A stretch of 64,000 nucleotides of DNA from Kalmanozyma brasiliensis GHG001 (lineage: Eukaryota; Basidiomycota; Ustilaginomycetes; Ustilaginales): contig NW_015961970.1 in the NCBI RefSeq assembly GCF_000497045.1, forward strand, positions 1,827,706 to 1,891,705, read 5' to 3'. The notes under the pieces are model-generated. The model saw only the letters and a program-made list of their open reading frames with translations, did not search any database and was not told where the DNA came from. Below, piece by piece: positions 30,541-40,219 of this stretch. Made by a program: the position numbers and the translations under genes. How positions within the stretch are numbered: position 1 is the first letter of the stretch; every line of letters starts with the position of its first letter.

Positions 30541-32663
30541 GACAGCTGCTTATAAGCAAAGTGAAGGATCTGTCCACTGCGACACCATCTTTGGGCTCCG
30601 TTCGACCGCGGATACGCCAGCTGATCCGGTTTGACTGTGGGCGGCGAGCGAGCAATGGGAGTGGAAGTCTTGATTGGCAAGGGGAGGAGCAAGAAGAAAG
30701 CTGCATGCACGCACTCACCAAATTTCTCGAGGTGGACCCTGTAGCATCGGGGCGAGAGATTCGGCCGGATCGGCGATTCTCACAGAGTCCTCCGCCTTTT
30801 TCCGACCTCATTTTTCGAGCTGCCTTTTCTGCCCGGCTTTTCCGTGGCACGACGGAAAGGCATCGGTCCGACCGCCGTGGGCCCTTGCTTCAAGAGACAG
30901 GCTCGAGTGTGCCAGCAGAGCCATTCTGGTGGGTGTTCATCTCAAAATGCGATGATCTACAGCACTCGCTATCAGCCTCGCCAGAGGAACAGAGGTCGAA
31001 AGAGGCTTCACGACGCTGAGAAGTGTCACGCTCGAGGGACAGGGCCGATCGACGTGCAGATTTGTCGGCAGAGCCCCGCACTGACAACGCAGGACCTGCA
31101 CGAGTGAAGCCCGGCAAGAGAGCGCATCACCACCCTCTGGCACTGATGATGGGAACGAGCATCAGACACCAAGAGTGGACATGCAAAGCGGGGAATCGAC
31201 ACAGCTTCGGCCCTTCCGGCCCAAGGATCCGCGTCGAACCCACATCGTCATAATGCTTTTGCTTTGCGGATCGTCCGAAGGCCACAGCGCCCTTCCGAAA
31301 CGATTCTGGAGCTCACGTTAAGTTAAGGCAACACGACAACAGCTGCGAGCTGATTTGAATGAGTGTGCATGTCCCTCCTTTCAGCACGTCGGTACCACCG
31401 GATGGAGAAAGCCGAGGTTGTCAGGAGCAGGAGGGAGAATTGGCGCGCACGGTTGCACTTTGAGAAGAAAGGGCGTCCCCTGCAGCAGCCGATTTCCTGC
31501 ATGCTCTGATGGCCGGCTCAAGGGATCACCGATAGGGACTTTTTCGAAGAGACGCGACGGTTCACCGGCAAAAGGAGGCAGAGTGAAGAGTGCTGGTAGC
31601 GAGTGTCCGCCAAGCGAGACAGATATGGCCCCAAAGGACCCTGGCCCTCCCATGAGCTGGGTCTACCACGCACCTCTCGATACTGAATGGCGGGCTTCAG
31701 TCGCTCACGGCGCTGCGCTGCGCCAACAACAGAGCTCTGCGCATTTCATGTCGCAAGAGAGTGGACGCAGACGGTCGAATTGAGCGCCATTTGTCGGAAG
31801 CGCGAGACCGAGCATCGCCAATGTTCCAGGTCGCAATCAGACGTTGACTCACTTGACCGATGCGAGCATCCTCTAGAGCATCTTCTTGGCCTCGGGTCTA
31901 GCACAGAGCGGGACAAAAGAAAGACAGCGAGCTGTAGCAGCAACAGCGCAACGTGAATGCCCTCTCGCAGAGGGTTAGCTCGCTTTTCTTCTCCTCTGAT
32001 GACTGTTTTGAAGCTTTTCTTGATTTTCTTCTAAAATCCCCACGCCTTGCTCGCTGCTGGCCCGCGCTGGGCCTTATCCGATTTCATTTGTGAAGGCGTG
32101 TGCGTGTGCGTGTGTTTCTTCGTCATCTTTGCTTTTGCTCGCTCTGCTGGACATCACGCTCCGGCGCCTTGGCACTCACACTTCTGCGCTCTCCGGCTCG
32201 CAACGGACCCAAGCACGGCCTTTGGTTTCTTCGCAACCTTTGCTTCAAAGCTGTTCACCATCGTCTTCGACCAACCTCATCGACCGGCCCCGTCCATTCT
32301 GGACAGCATATTCGTCGCCTTCCTTTCACTTCATCCTTCAGCAGGCGTCGCCCTTCGGATCTTCTGCATCAACATCGTATAGCAGATGATTGGGCCGACA
32401 TTGTCTTGACTTCCTTCTTTCTCGCTTCGCTTCCACTCATGCCAGGATCGTCTGCTCTCGAGATGCGCACTACTCTTCAAGAATCGTAACGAGACTCGGC
32501 TTCGCCTCAACTGCATTCGTTTCGCCCAACGAGCGCGCATAGCATGGCCACATCTTTCCTTTGACATCGGTCCTCGCCTGCTCTCTGCATGCTGCCCATC
32601 TTACAATAATCACACTTCATCGGTAGGATACAAACGGCTGAGCAACGCAAGCTCAGCACGACC
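30541..32663. other. Long divergent intergenic region upstream of the GATA gene
   Basis: About 2.1 kb. The right third (from ~32040) is pyrimidine-rich leader-like sequence with a GTGTGC microsatellite near 32096-32116. The left part contains only short open frames without family resemblance. No RNA gene or transposon relic recognised. Confidence 0.4.
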
Positions 32664-35600
32664 ATGAGCATCGGGTCAGCGGAGGCTAGCTCAGATAGCA
32701 TCCAGGCTCGTCCTGGCCCTGCTGCGGCCGGACTCGACCCTTCTGCCAATCCACCGGTGCCTCGCACGCCTACACCACCACTACCTACCAAAACGACGCA
32801 GCAGAGCTCGCAGTCCTCAACACAGCAACAGCAGATTAAGCAGCATTCACCACAAGACTCACAGACGACACCGCAATCGACAGCTCCCAAAGATGCCGAC
32901 TCCGCACCGAGCTCCAAGGTAGCCACTCCCGTCCTGGCAAAGCCTCCAACGATCGCAGCGCCCCCTCAACCTCCAGCACGGCCGCCGCCTCCTGCGAGTG
33001 CGGTCAGTCTTCATGCAGCCGCTGCTGCTGCTGCTGCCAACAAGCAGAAAGCAGCTCAAGCTGGCGAGTCGATAACAGCCGCCTCGTCAACTCCAGCAAC
33101 TCCAGCGCAAGCCAACGTGACAGGCGCATCCACTGGCACAGCTGGCAACGATGGCTCTTCCAAAAAGCCTGCCAAGCCCAAAGCTAGCAAGGCGCCTGGC
33201 CTCACCAAGACAAAGCAGAAGCGAAAAGCGAACCAGGCTGGCCCGCAGGATGAGTTTGTCTATCGTCCAGCATCAAGCACCGCAGGCGGCACCATTGGCG
33301 CGGCACCGGACTCGACCATGCCCACCCTCCTTCCAGCAGCCGGCGGGGGTCGCAAACCGATGCCCGAGCTGGTTCTGCCTTTCCAGTTGCCCTTCGCCGA
33401 TCTTCGCCCCGACATGCCCATGCTGGACAATACGAGCGTGCAGGCGGCCATGGCCATGGGAGCTTCGGAAACCTCTTCGCTCGACACGGGAAGCGACAGC
33501 GACGACTATTCGGTCATGTCGGACGACTCGGACCTCGACAGCGAAGCAGAGGAAAGCCGCAGAGAGGCTCGCAGACGCAAAAGGGAACCCGCTACCATCG
33601 AAGAGAGCCTCGTTCTGCTTCAGTCGCTGCGCCAATCGCGTCTCTCGCATCTCTCGTCGCTGCTGACCCCATTCAGCCAGCGCGTCAAATCGGGCATGAT
33701 CTATCCGAATGTACTGCCTCTCAGCCTCCTCCACGGCCTCAATCCGCGAGACCCACACATTCTCATCCAGCTCGGTCGCGCCGACATCCACGTCGGGCCG
33801 CACGTCTTTCTCAAGACCAAGTTCTGGGAGGTCCGACCCGATTACGAGATGCCGCCTTCCATGAGTCCTGTCGGCGGTATCCGTGCGCCAGGCTCGTATG
33901 CAGGTCCATCGGCTTATCCGCGCATGCCAATACCGCAGTCGCTGCCAAAGCATTTGCCCCAGCCTCAGCCTCCCAAGCTGCCCTCGCCGCGTGCTGCGCC
34001 TCTTCCCAGCTTGCCACAGCCGAAGTTGCCAGCGGTGCAACTGTCTGCGGTGCGTCCAACACCAGTCACAGCGTCGACCGCCAGTCAGGCTGCTGTCAAG
34101 CCTGTTGTCCCGGCGCCGCCAACCACACTGCCGACGTTGCCCGCCATCCCGAGTCAGACTTCTGCTGCAACTAGGCCTTCAGTCACGCCGAAGCCGGCAG
34201 CCTCGCCTGCAGTGACCCCAACGATGTCAGCGTCAGCGTCCACCGCACCTGTGCCGACAGTGGCAACGACGTCGGCACCAGCTTCGTCACCCGTGGTCAA
34301 GCCAGCTCCAGTCAGCGCTGCATCCGCGCCAGCTCCGGTCTCAGCCAGCGCAGCGACCAATGTGGCCAAGCCAGCCGCTCCTGCCGTTGCTGCCACCTCC
34401 GGGAGTATCGAAGCTAAGTCAGCTACGACGAGCCAGGCATCGACCGCGGTCGCTCCGACCCCCAAGCCCATCGCCGCGCCCGTCTCCTTGCCAAGACCGC
34501 CGATGACTACTCCGTCCCTGCCAAGACCACCCAGCATCAACCAGCACAACAACGCAGCCGGTGTCAACGCTTCCACTTCGTCGACGGGAACTACAGCCGC
34601 GCCGCCCAAGCTGCCTTTGCCAGCCGCGGCATCCATAGCCAAGCCAGACAGCACGCCTGCTTCCACGGCGCCGTCGACGCCCTCGAACGCGACGCCGGCA
34701 CCCACTGCAGCTCCCTCGGCGACATCTGCAGCGCCGACCGCTGCTGGCGCATCGACAGATGGGAAGCCAGCTGCCCCTGCGAATGCAGCCGCCCCACAAC
34801 CGCCGGCCCGCCCGACAGGCGTCCCACCTCCGCCAGCGATCGACGCTGTGCTGGTCTCGCGCGTCAATGCCACTGCAGCGCTCAATCCGGAACTACAGGA
34901 GCTTCTCCACATCGCAGCCTCGGGCAAGGCCAATCCCAACCAGCTCAAAGCGCTTGGCGTCTGGATTCAGGCCATCACGGCTCAGCTCCGACAGGATGAG
35001 GCACGCAACGCAGCCAACGCCAACAATGCCGCCGCGTCGGGTTCTCGCAACGCAAATGCCGCGACTACCACAGCTGAAGGCAAAAAGACGAAGAAGACCA
35101 AGGTGGACGAGGCAGCCAAAGCGAGCAAGAAGCAGGCCAAGATTGAAGAGCGCGAAGCTAAGAAGAAGGCCAAGGCCGAAGCAAAGGCGAAGGCGCAGGC
35201 TGACAAGCAGCAAGCGCGCAAGTCACACACCGACAAGCAGCACAAGGTGCAGCATCAACAGCAGCATCTCCGTCAGCAGCAGCAGAATCCGAATTTGCCG
35301 CTCTTTTCGGGCAAGCTCCGTCATCCTCCTCCCGGCTGGCCCACTGACGGTCCACCCAAGCCGCCCGTCATCATTGTCGAGTTTCGGGAAAACCCGAGCA
35401 TGCGCTTCATTCTTCCGCTGTGGAAGTGCCTCGTGGAACGCACCGAGGGGCTCGAGCGACCATCGCTACCCAAGATCAAGAAGGAGCGACGCAGCTTTTT
35501 CGACAACGACTCGGACGACGAGGAGAGCCAGAGGATCGAGCCGGAGCTCAAGCTGAGCTTCTTTGCTCCTTCGCTTGGCTCGGATGCTGCCGACGGCAGT

Positions 35601-36926
35601 GGACTTCGCGAATTGGAGGAGGAGCTGAAACGCAAAGCAGCCGAAGAGGCCAAACTCAACGCTGTGAATGCTAGCTCCACGGCTTCACCGAGCGACGGCG
35701 CTGCCCTTGGTGCGTCATCGTCGACTGCATCCCCGGAGGCCGGAACTCCCGCATCTGCCACTGGCGACAACGACAAGGCCGACACGCACGCCAAGAAGAA
35801 GAAGGCCGGATCCACCACTGGCAGCAAGAAGGGTAGCAAAGCGGTCAAGCAGGAAGTGCCGGACGCCATGTCCTTCGATCATCCGCAAAGCAAGAAGCAC
35901 GAAGTCTATCCGCTCACCTGGAGCATCAAGGGCGGCGTCACCGAGAGTCTCTGGGAGGCGTTCGGTCGCGTGCCGGGCACCATGACGTGCCAGCCCGTCA
36001 AGCGCGAGCCCGAGATCGAGCTTGAGCCGGACGTGGCCGAGTTCCTGGTGCCCGAGATTCGATACCACCTGCTCGACCTGCCCATGGAGGAGATCAAAAT
36101 CCAGAAGGAGACAACGGAAGCCTTTGTCGATCTGTACAGCCAAGTTCCAGATCGTCGCTTCATTCTGCCGCGCGTTGCTCCGATCCACTTGCCGCAAGGA
36201 CTGGAGGATCATCTGCAGGACCGCTTTGCCGTGCGTCCTCAGTGCATCGAGGGTCGACCCATGGTGAAGCGCAAAGCGGGTGCGCGCGAAGACGACGTGA
36301 GCTTCTCGTACGAGGGTATTGGACTCGCGGTCATCGGACCCGACGGTGTCAAGACGGAGCCAGGGGCCGAGCCGGCCAAGCCACCCAAGCGCAAGCGCCA
36401 CGTCGCGACGCATAACCCGGACGGCTCGATCAAGAGCTGTGGAGCGTGCGGCAAGACCAAGACGCCCATGTGGCGACGTGGACCCAAGGGCCCTTCGCAG
36501 CTGTGCAACGCGTGCGGAGCGCGATGGAAGGCGGGCCGACTGGTGGTGCCCGAGGTGGCGCCGCCGCCGATCATCGAGGCGGAAGAAGACAAGTCGAAGG
36601 AGGAGGAGGCGCGCAAGGAGGACGAGGCGCAGGCGTCGATGCACGGCAGCAACGCGTTGGTCATCCCGCAGAGCTCGGGGGACGATGATAGCTTTTCGGT
36701 CATGGCGGCGAGCGGACTGGTGGGCCCGGATCCGTTTGGCGACAGCTTTGCGCTCGCGTCGGAGGGCAAGTCGGGCATGGACTTTGGTTCGAGTCATCTG
36801 AGTAGGGGGTCGTCCAGTCCAAGCCCGTTCATTCGATCGCCGGTTCCGGAGGATCATGTGATGCCAGCATCGGTCGATCCGAGCATGCTTTCGGGATCGA
36901 TGCGTGGTACTTCCGGGCGCCGGTGA
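32664..36926 (+). CDS. Large GATA-type zinc-finger protein
   Basis: 1,420 residues, one exon. A C-terminal GATA finger is C1259-x2-C1262-x18-C1281-x2-C1284 (CGACGKTKTPMWRRG, then LCNACGARWKAGRL). Its RWKAGRL tail differs from the usual nitrogen-regulator fingers. Upstream, two ordered segments lie in disordered sequence: residues ~310-390 (TIEESLVLLQSLRQSRLSHL, then HGLNPRDPHILIQLGRADIH) and ~895-985 (PPVIIVEFRENPSMRFILPL). Between them is a ~400-residue Ala/Pro/Thr-rich linker, and around 830-880 a Lys/Glu-rich helix followed by a Gln/His run. It is probably a DNA-binding regulator or subunit of a chromatin complex; the exact orthologue is not clear. Translation starts at ATG 32664, the first Met of the long frame. 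Confidence 0.85.
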   Translation: MSIGSAEASSDSIQARPGPAAAGLDPSANPPVPRTPTPPLPTKTTQQSSQSSTQQQQIKQHSPQDSQTTPQSTAPKDADSAPSSKVATPVLAKPPTIAAPPQPPARPPPPASAVSLHAAAAAAAANKQKAAQAGESITAASSTPATPAQANVTGASTGTAGNDGSSKKPAKPKASKAPGLTKTKQKRKANQAGPQDEFVYRPASSTAGGTIGAAPDSTMPTLLPAAGGGRKPMPELVLPFQLPFADLRPDMPMLDNTSVQAAMAMGASETSSLDTGSDSDDYSVMSDDSDLDSEAEESRREARRRKREPATIEESLVLLQSLRQSRLSHLSSLLTPFSQRVKSGMIYPNVLPLSLLHGLNPRDPHILIQLGRADIHVGPHVFLKTKFWEVRPDYEMPPSMSPVGGIRAPGSYAGPSAYPRMPIPQSLPKHLPQPQPPKLPSPRAAPLPSLPQPKLPAVQLSAVRPTPVTASTASQAAVKPVVPAPPTTLPTLPAIPSQTSAATRPSVTPKPAASPAVTPTMSASASTAPVPTVATTSAPASSPVVKPAPVSAASAPAPVSASAATNVAKPAAPAVAATSGSIEAKSATTSQASTAVAPTPKPIAAPVSLPRPPMTTPSLPRPPSINQHNNAAGVNASTSSTGTTAAPPKLPLPAAASIAKPDSTPASTAPSTPSNATPAPTAAPSATSAAPTAAGASTDGKPAAPANAAAPQPPARPTGVPPPPAIDAVLVSRVNATAALNPELQELLHIAASGKANPNQLKALGVWIQAITAQLRQDEARNAANANNAAASGSRNANAATTTAEGKKTKKTKVDEAAKASKKQAKIEEREAKKKAKAEAKAKAQADKQQARKSHTDKQHKVQHQQQHLRQQQQNPNLPLFSGKLRHPPPGWPTDGPPKPPVIIVEFRENPSMRFILPLWKCLVERTEGLERPSLPKIKKERRSFFDNDSDDEESQRIEPELKLSFFAPSLGSDAADGSGLRELEEELKRKAAEEAKLNAVNASSTASPSDGAALGASSSTASPEAGTPASATGDNDKADTHAKKKKAGSTTGSKKGSKAVKQEVPDAMSFDHPQSKKHEVYPLTWSIKGGVTESLWEAFGRVPGTMTCQPVKREPEIELEPDVAEFLVPEIRYHLLDLPMEEIKIQKETTEAFVDLYSQVPDRRFILPRVAPIHLPQGLEDHLQDRFAVRPQCIEGRPMVKRKAGAREDDVSFSYEGIGLAVIGPDGVKTEPGAEPAKPPKRKRHVATHNPDGSIKSCGACGKTKTPMWRRGPKGPSQLCNACGARWKAGRLVVPEVAPPPIIEAEEDKSKEEEARKEDEAQASMHGSNALVIPQSSGDDDSFSVMAASGLVGPDPFGDSFALASEGKSGMDFGSSHLSRGSSSPSPFIRSPVPEDHVMPASVDPSMLSGSMRGTSGRR

Positions 36927-37275
36927 TTATCGCGGCCTTGTCGTATCAATCTGTCTACCAATGCAAAAATGTGATCAAGAAGCGCAAAGTGACTGTGGAC
37001 GAAGGTGTGAGAGAGACACTGAGAGAAGTCGTGCCAAAACCTGCGAGTTGTGATTGCTGGGCCAAAGTCCCCGCGTTTTTCGCCGAAGACAAAGCCGGCG
37101 GTGTCACCTCCGCACAATTTGAACGCTACTCACCCCGCGCACATGAATCGAGGGAGGTCTCTGACACACTACAACACTTTCTTCAACGGCCACCTTTACA
37201 CGTTCTGCGACCATGGACACACTCCAGGCATAACATTGGGATCCGTCTACCGGCCGTCCCGCCGCCGCCGCCGCC
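36927..37275. other. Intergenic region upstream of MFS gene
   Basis: About 350 bases between tandem genes. A run of CCG triplets occupies the last ~17 bases directly before the MFS start codon. No other feature seen. Confidence 0.4.
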
Positions 37276-38688
37276 ATGTCACGTACACGCCCATCGACAG
37301 ATGTGGGCGTCGCACAGCAACATAGCGAGGAGAGTCCCAGCTCGGAGAAGAGCACACGATCACCACCGGACACTGCGATTGATACCATCGACAACACATC
37401 GGCAGCTTCCAATGCTACCGCTGATGTCGTCGCATCACCGCTGCTGGTACTAGATCGCGGCTTCGGAGCATGGGGCACAGCAGCCGGCTGCTTCCTGGCC
37501 CTCTTCGCCTCCCAAGGCTACATCGCCGCTTACGGCCCCTATCAAGCCTACTACGAATCGATCTTCCCCGCCGAATCGCCGGACAACATCAGCTGGATTG
37601 GAAGCATCATGCTGAGCGCTGGCTACCTCCTCTCCATCCCGGCGGCCATCCTGATCGACGTGCTTGGTCCTCAAACGACGCTCGCGGTTGGATCCTTCTT
37701 TGTCGTTTTCGGTACGATGATGTCGAGCCTTGCGCATAGCTACTACCAGGTGCTGCTATCCCATGGTATATGTACGGGGCTGGGCATCGGGATCGCATAT
37801 CTGCCGACCGTATCACTGCCGAACCAGCACTTTGCGAAGTATAGAGGGGTGGTGGTGTCAGTGGCGCTGGGAGGGAGTTCGATTGGAGGGGTCGTATGGC
37901 CAGTCGTGTTCAACCGCATGGTCAATCATGATCGTGTGTCGTATGCGTGGACGCAGAGGGCGATTGGGTTGATACAGTTGGCGTGTCTGGTGCCAGCGGT
38001 GCTCTTGGTCAGGCCAAACGTGCCTCGGACCAAAAATCAAGGCATCAAGGTCGGCCCCTATCCCTTCGCGCAGGCGTTCAAGAGCATACCGGTTGCTCTG
38101 TACTGTCTCGCTTGTGCTCTCAACCTCGCCGGGATCTACATCCCGAACTTCTATGTCGCTCCGCTTGCACGTACTCTGGGAGCATCGCCTAGCGCAGCCT
38201 TCTACCTCACCTCGGTGCTGAGTGGAAGCACAGTGGTGGGGCGCTTCTTCTTCGGCTGGGCATCCGATCGTGTGGGCCACTCCAACACTCTTGTGCTAAC
38301 CACGCTCATTTCTGCCGTCCTCGTCTTTGCCTGGTCGAGCATCACCTCTATGGCCGGCCTCTGTACCTGGGTGTCCTTCTACGGCCTCTTCTACGGCCCC
38401 TCGATCTCGCTCCAGACGCCGGCGCTTGTGCTCAACGTCCCAGGGGAGGGGCTGGAAAAGCTCAAGGCGCTGCCGACGTACATCGCCGTCATCTGCACGG
38501 TCGCCTCCCTCGGCGCACTCGGCGGGAATCCCATCGCAGGAAGACTCCTCGCTGATAGCACAGGGGGACAGCCGGTGAGGAGGGAAGACTATAGAAGCAT
38601 GAGCTGGTTCGGCGGGAGTATCCTGATCGTCAGCGCGGCACTGTTTGCGTATGCACGACTGAGTGTCACACGGAAGCTCAAGGCGTAG
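37276..38688 (+). CDS. MFS transporter, monocarboxylate-porter type
   Basis: 470 residues, one exon. A ~60-residue polar N-terminus precedes 12 predicted membrane segments. Family features are DRGFGAWGTAAGCFLALFASQG in helix 1, the long central loop after RPNVPRTKNQG, and GRFFFGWASDRVGHSN between helices 8 and 9. This fits the fungal MCT-like (TC 2.A.1.13) group, often plasma-membrane carriers for monocarboxylates or small metabolites; the substrate is unknown. The last exon-like segment is repeated in decayed form just downstream (38838-39085). Confidence 0.87.
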   Translation: MSRTRPSTDVGVAQQHSEESPSSEKSTRSPPDTAIDTIDNTSAASNATADVVASPLLVLDRGFGAWGTAAGCFLALFASQGYIAAYGPYQAYYESIFPAESPDNISWIGSIMLSAGYLLSIPAAILIDVLGPQTTLAVGSFFVVFGTMMSSLAHSYYQVLLSHGICTGLGIGIAYLPTVSLPNQHFAKYRGVVVSVALGGSSIGGVVWPVVFNRMVNHDRVSYAWTQRAIGLIQLACLVPAVLLVRPNVPRTKNQGIKVGPYPFAQAFKSIPVALYCLACALNLAGIYIPNFYVAPLARTLGASPSAAFYLTSVLSGSTVVGRFFFGWASDRVGHSNTLVLTTLISAVLVFAWSSITSMAGLCTWVSFYGLFYGPSISLQTPALVLNVPGEGLEKLKALPTYIAVICTVASLGALGGNPIAGRLLADSTGGQPVRREDYRSMSWFGGSILIVSAALFAYARLSVTRKLKA

Positions 38689-38837
38689 ATGTATCCGTGC
38701 AGTCTTTGATAGATCAAGAAGGATTGATGACCCGGCATACCATGTGTGTGTCTTCTTGCCTTCCGGTGCCAGCGGCATAGGGGAATGATTGCATTTCCGA
38801 CTACTGTAATGCCCCTTGATTCGCAGAAAGTCGCAAA

Positions 38838-39085
38838 TTCGTACGACGTACAAGCCGTTGCAGATGCCGATTCTCCGCAGTGCGGTCGCTGCCCTTCTCA
38901 GGAAGGTAAGAGATTCTCTGCTGGATGATCTTTGCCATCTCAGCTGGCGACGCGGCACGACTACCGCAGCATGACGTGGGTCAGCGGCCGCATGTCTGAT
39001 TGTCCGTGCGACTCTGTTTGCAAAATTCAGTGTCACACGGGCGGTCAAGGTGCACCCTTGAGACCCTGATCAAGAAGAATCGATT
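38838..39085 (+). pseudogene. Decayed duplicate of the MFS transporter 3' end
   Basis: This stretch aligns with the upstream gene at a nearly constant offset of 356-372 bases. Anchors (parent to copy) are GACGTACA 38475 to 38845, CAGGAAG 38537 to 38899, GACTA 38587 to 38959, CTGTTTGC 38641 to 39013, AGTGTCACACGG 38662 to 39029, and GATCAAGAAG in the 3' flank 38712 to 39068. The order is preserved, but indels and substitutions close the reading frame. It is best read as an old tandem duplication that included the 3' untranslated region and then decayed. Confidence 0.7.
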
Positions 39086-40219
39086 TTCTTGAAAGCGAGC
39101 ATGAGACGGTGGAAGTCCGTGGATTGCGCGTCTAAAAAGGCCAGAGTTGCCGTTGTTCTTGGCTACGACCTTTGAGCATGCCCCGCCCTGGTGATGGTTA
39201 GACAGCACCAAGGAGCAGCTCGGCGGCTAGTGTCATCGGTGCAGCATCCTATCCTAAACGCACGGCAATCACACGTGTGTTTTGGACCCACTTGATGAGG
39301 ATCGACGGCAAGCATGCTTCCATTTTGGAAGATCATACAAGCCGTTCGTTCTGCCGGCGCGCCGGGGTCGGCTGCTGGCTGCCAAGATTTGCAGCTTTGC
39401 TTGCCGTCTGCACGAAGCCATCGGACTCGCGTAATTTTCACAATTTCTCTTGGAACCCCTCCTGTGCTGGCGCTGGCGCTGTGTTGTTCTTGTCATCATC
39501 TGCAGGGCCGCGAGCTAAAAAATCACCTCCGCCCCGAAGGCCGAAGCAGCTGATTCTATCCAACCGCCACGCCGAGGGAGGTCTGGTAGGATGCATGCTG
39601 GCTCTGCTTCTCTGCCGGTCTTGCATTGGCTTGAGAATGGCTTGAAGAAGGCTGATCATGGCCTTGTGTCCCAGCGGGGCATGCAGGTCAACCTTGATGA
39701 TCTGCGCTCGGCACAAGGTCATCTCGAGTCGCAGTTCGACCTTGCACAGCATCGCGCTCGGCTCCAAATTTTTCCAAGTTATTAATTTTCTTAAGATTTG
39801 GGCAGGCCGAGGCGCATGTGAGGAGTGTGTGCTGCCCCCTTTTTTGCCCTCGGGGACTGTGCTGCGGAAGGCTGCTGTCAGAGGTGCGTTGGGTGATGGC
39901 TTGCTTGCTTGCTTGGCTTGGTTTGCTCTGCTTCCTGCGTGTGGCTCTGGCTCACTCATCTGTCGACCCTGCTTGGCGCAGCTATCCTCGACTGTCCTCC
40001 GTCTTGCCGTTCTCGCCATCATCACCACCATCACCATCACCATCCCTTCATCAACCTCACCCCTAGCAACCTTGTTCGCTCGTTCATTCCTTGTGTCATA
40101 AGGTAGACTCGTACAGCGCAAACATCGCTTTCTTCATTCCACTTGCTCACCCTCAAGCTCGTTCTTGCCTCCTTTTCTACTTCAGGAATCGAACGTCGTA
40201 AGAGGAAGCTCCGCCCATC
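39086..40219. other. Intergenic region and leader of the heparinase-like gene
   Basis: About 1.1 kb. A CTTG short repeat lies near 39899-39920 and a CATCAC-type microsatellite at about 40017-40048. The remainder is pyrimidine-rich leader-like sequence. A 227-codon minus-strand frame here has low complexity and no family resemblance. Confidence 0.4.
40017..40048. repeat. CATCAC-type microsatellite
   Basis: Imperfect CATCAC/CATCACC repeats about 170 bases upstream of ATG 40220. Confidence 0.7.

Noticed and set aside
31355..31783. 142-codon plus-strand frame in the 30.5-32.7 kb spacer
   Set aside because: No recognisable domain, no codon bias like neighbouring genes, and overlapped by similar frames on the other strand.
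39438..40121. 227-codon minus-strand frame upstream of the heparinase-like gene
   Set aside because: It includes Met/Val runs that are just the reverse of the CATCAC microsatellite and has no family resemblance.
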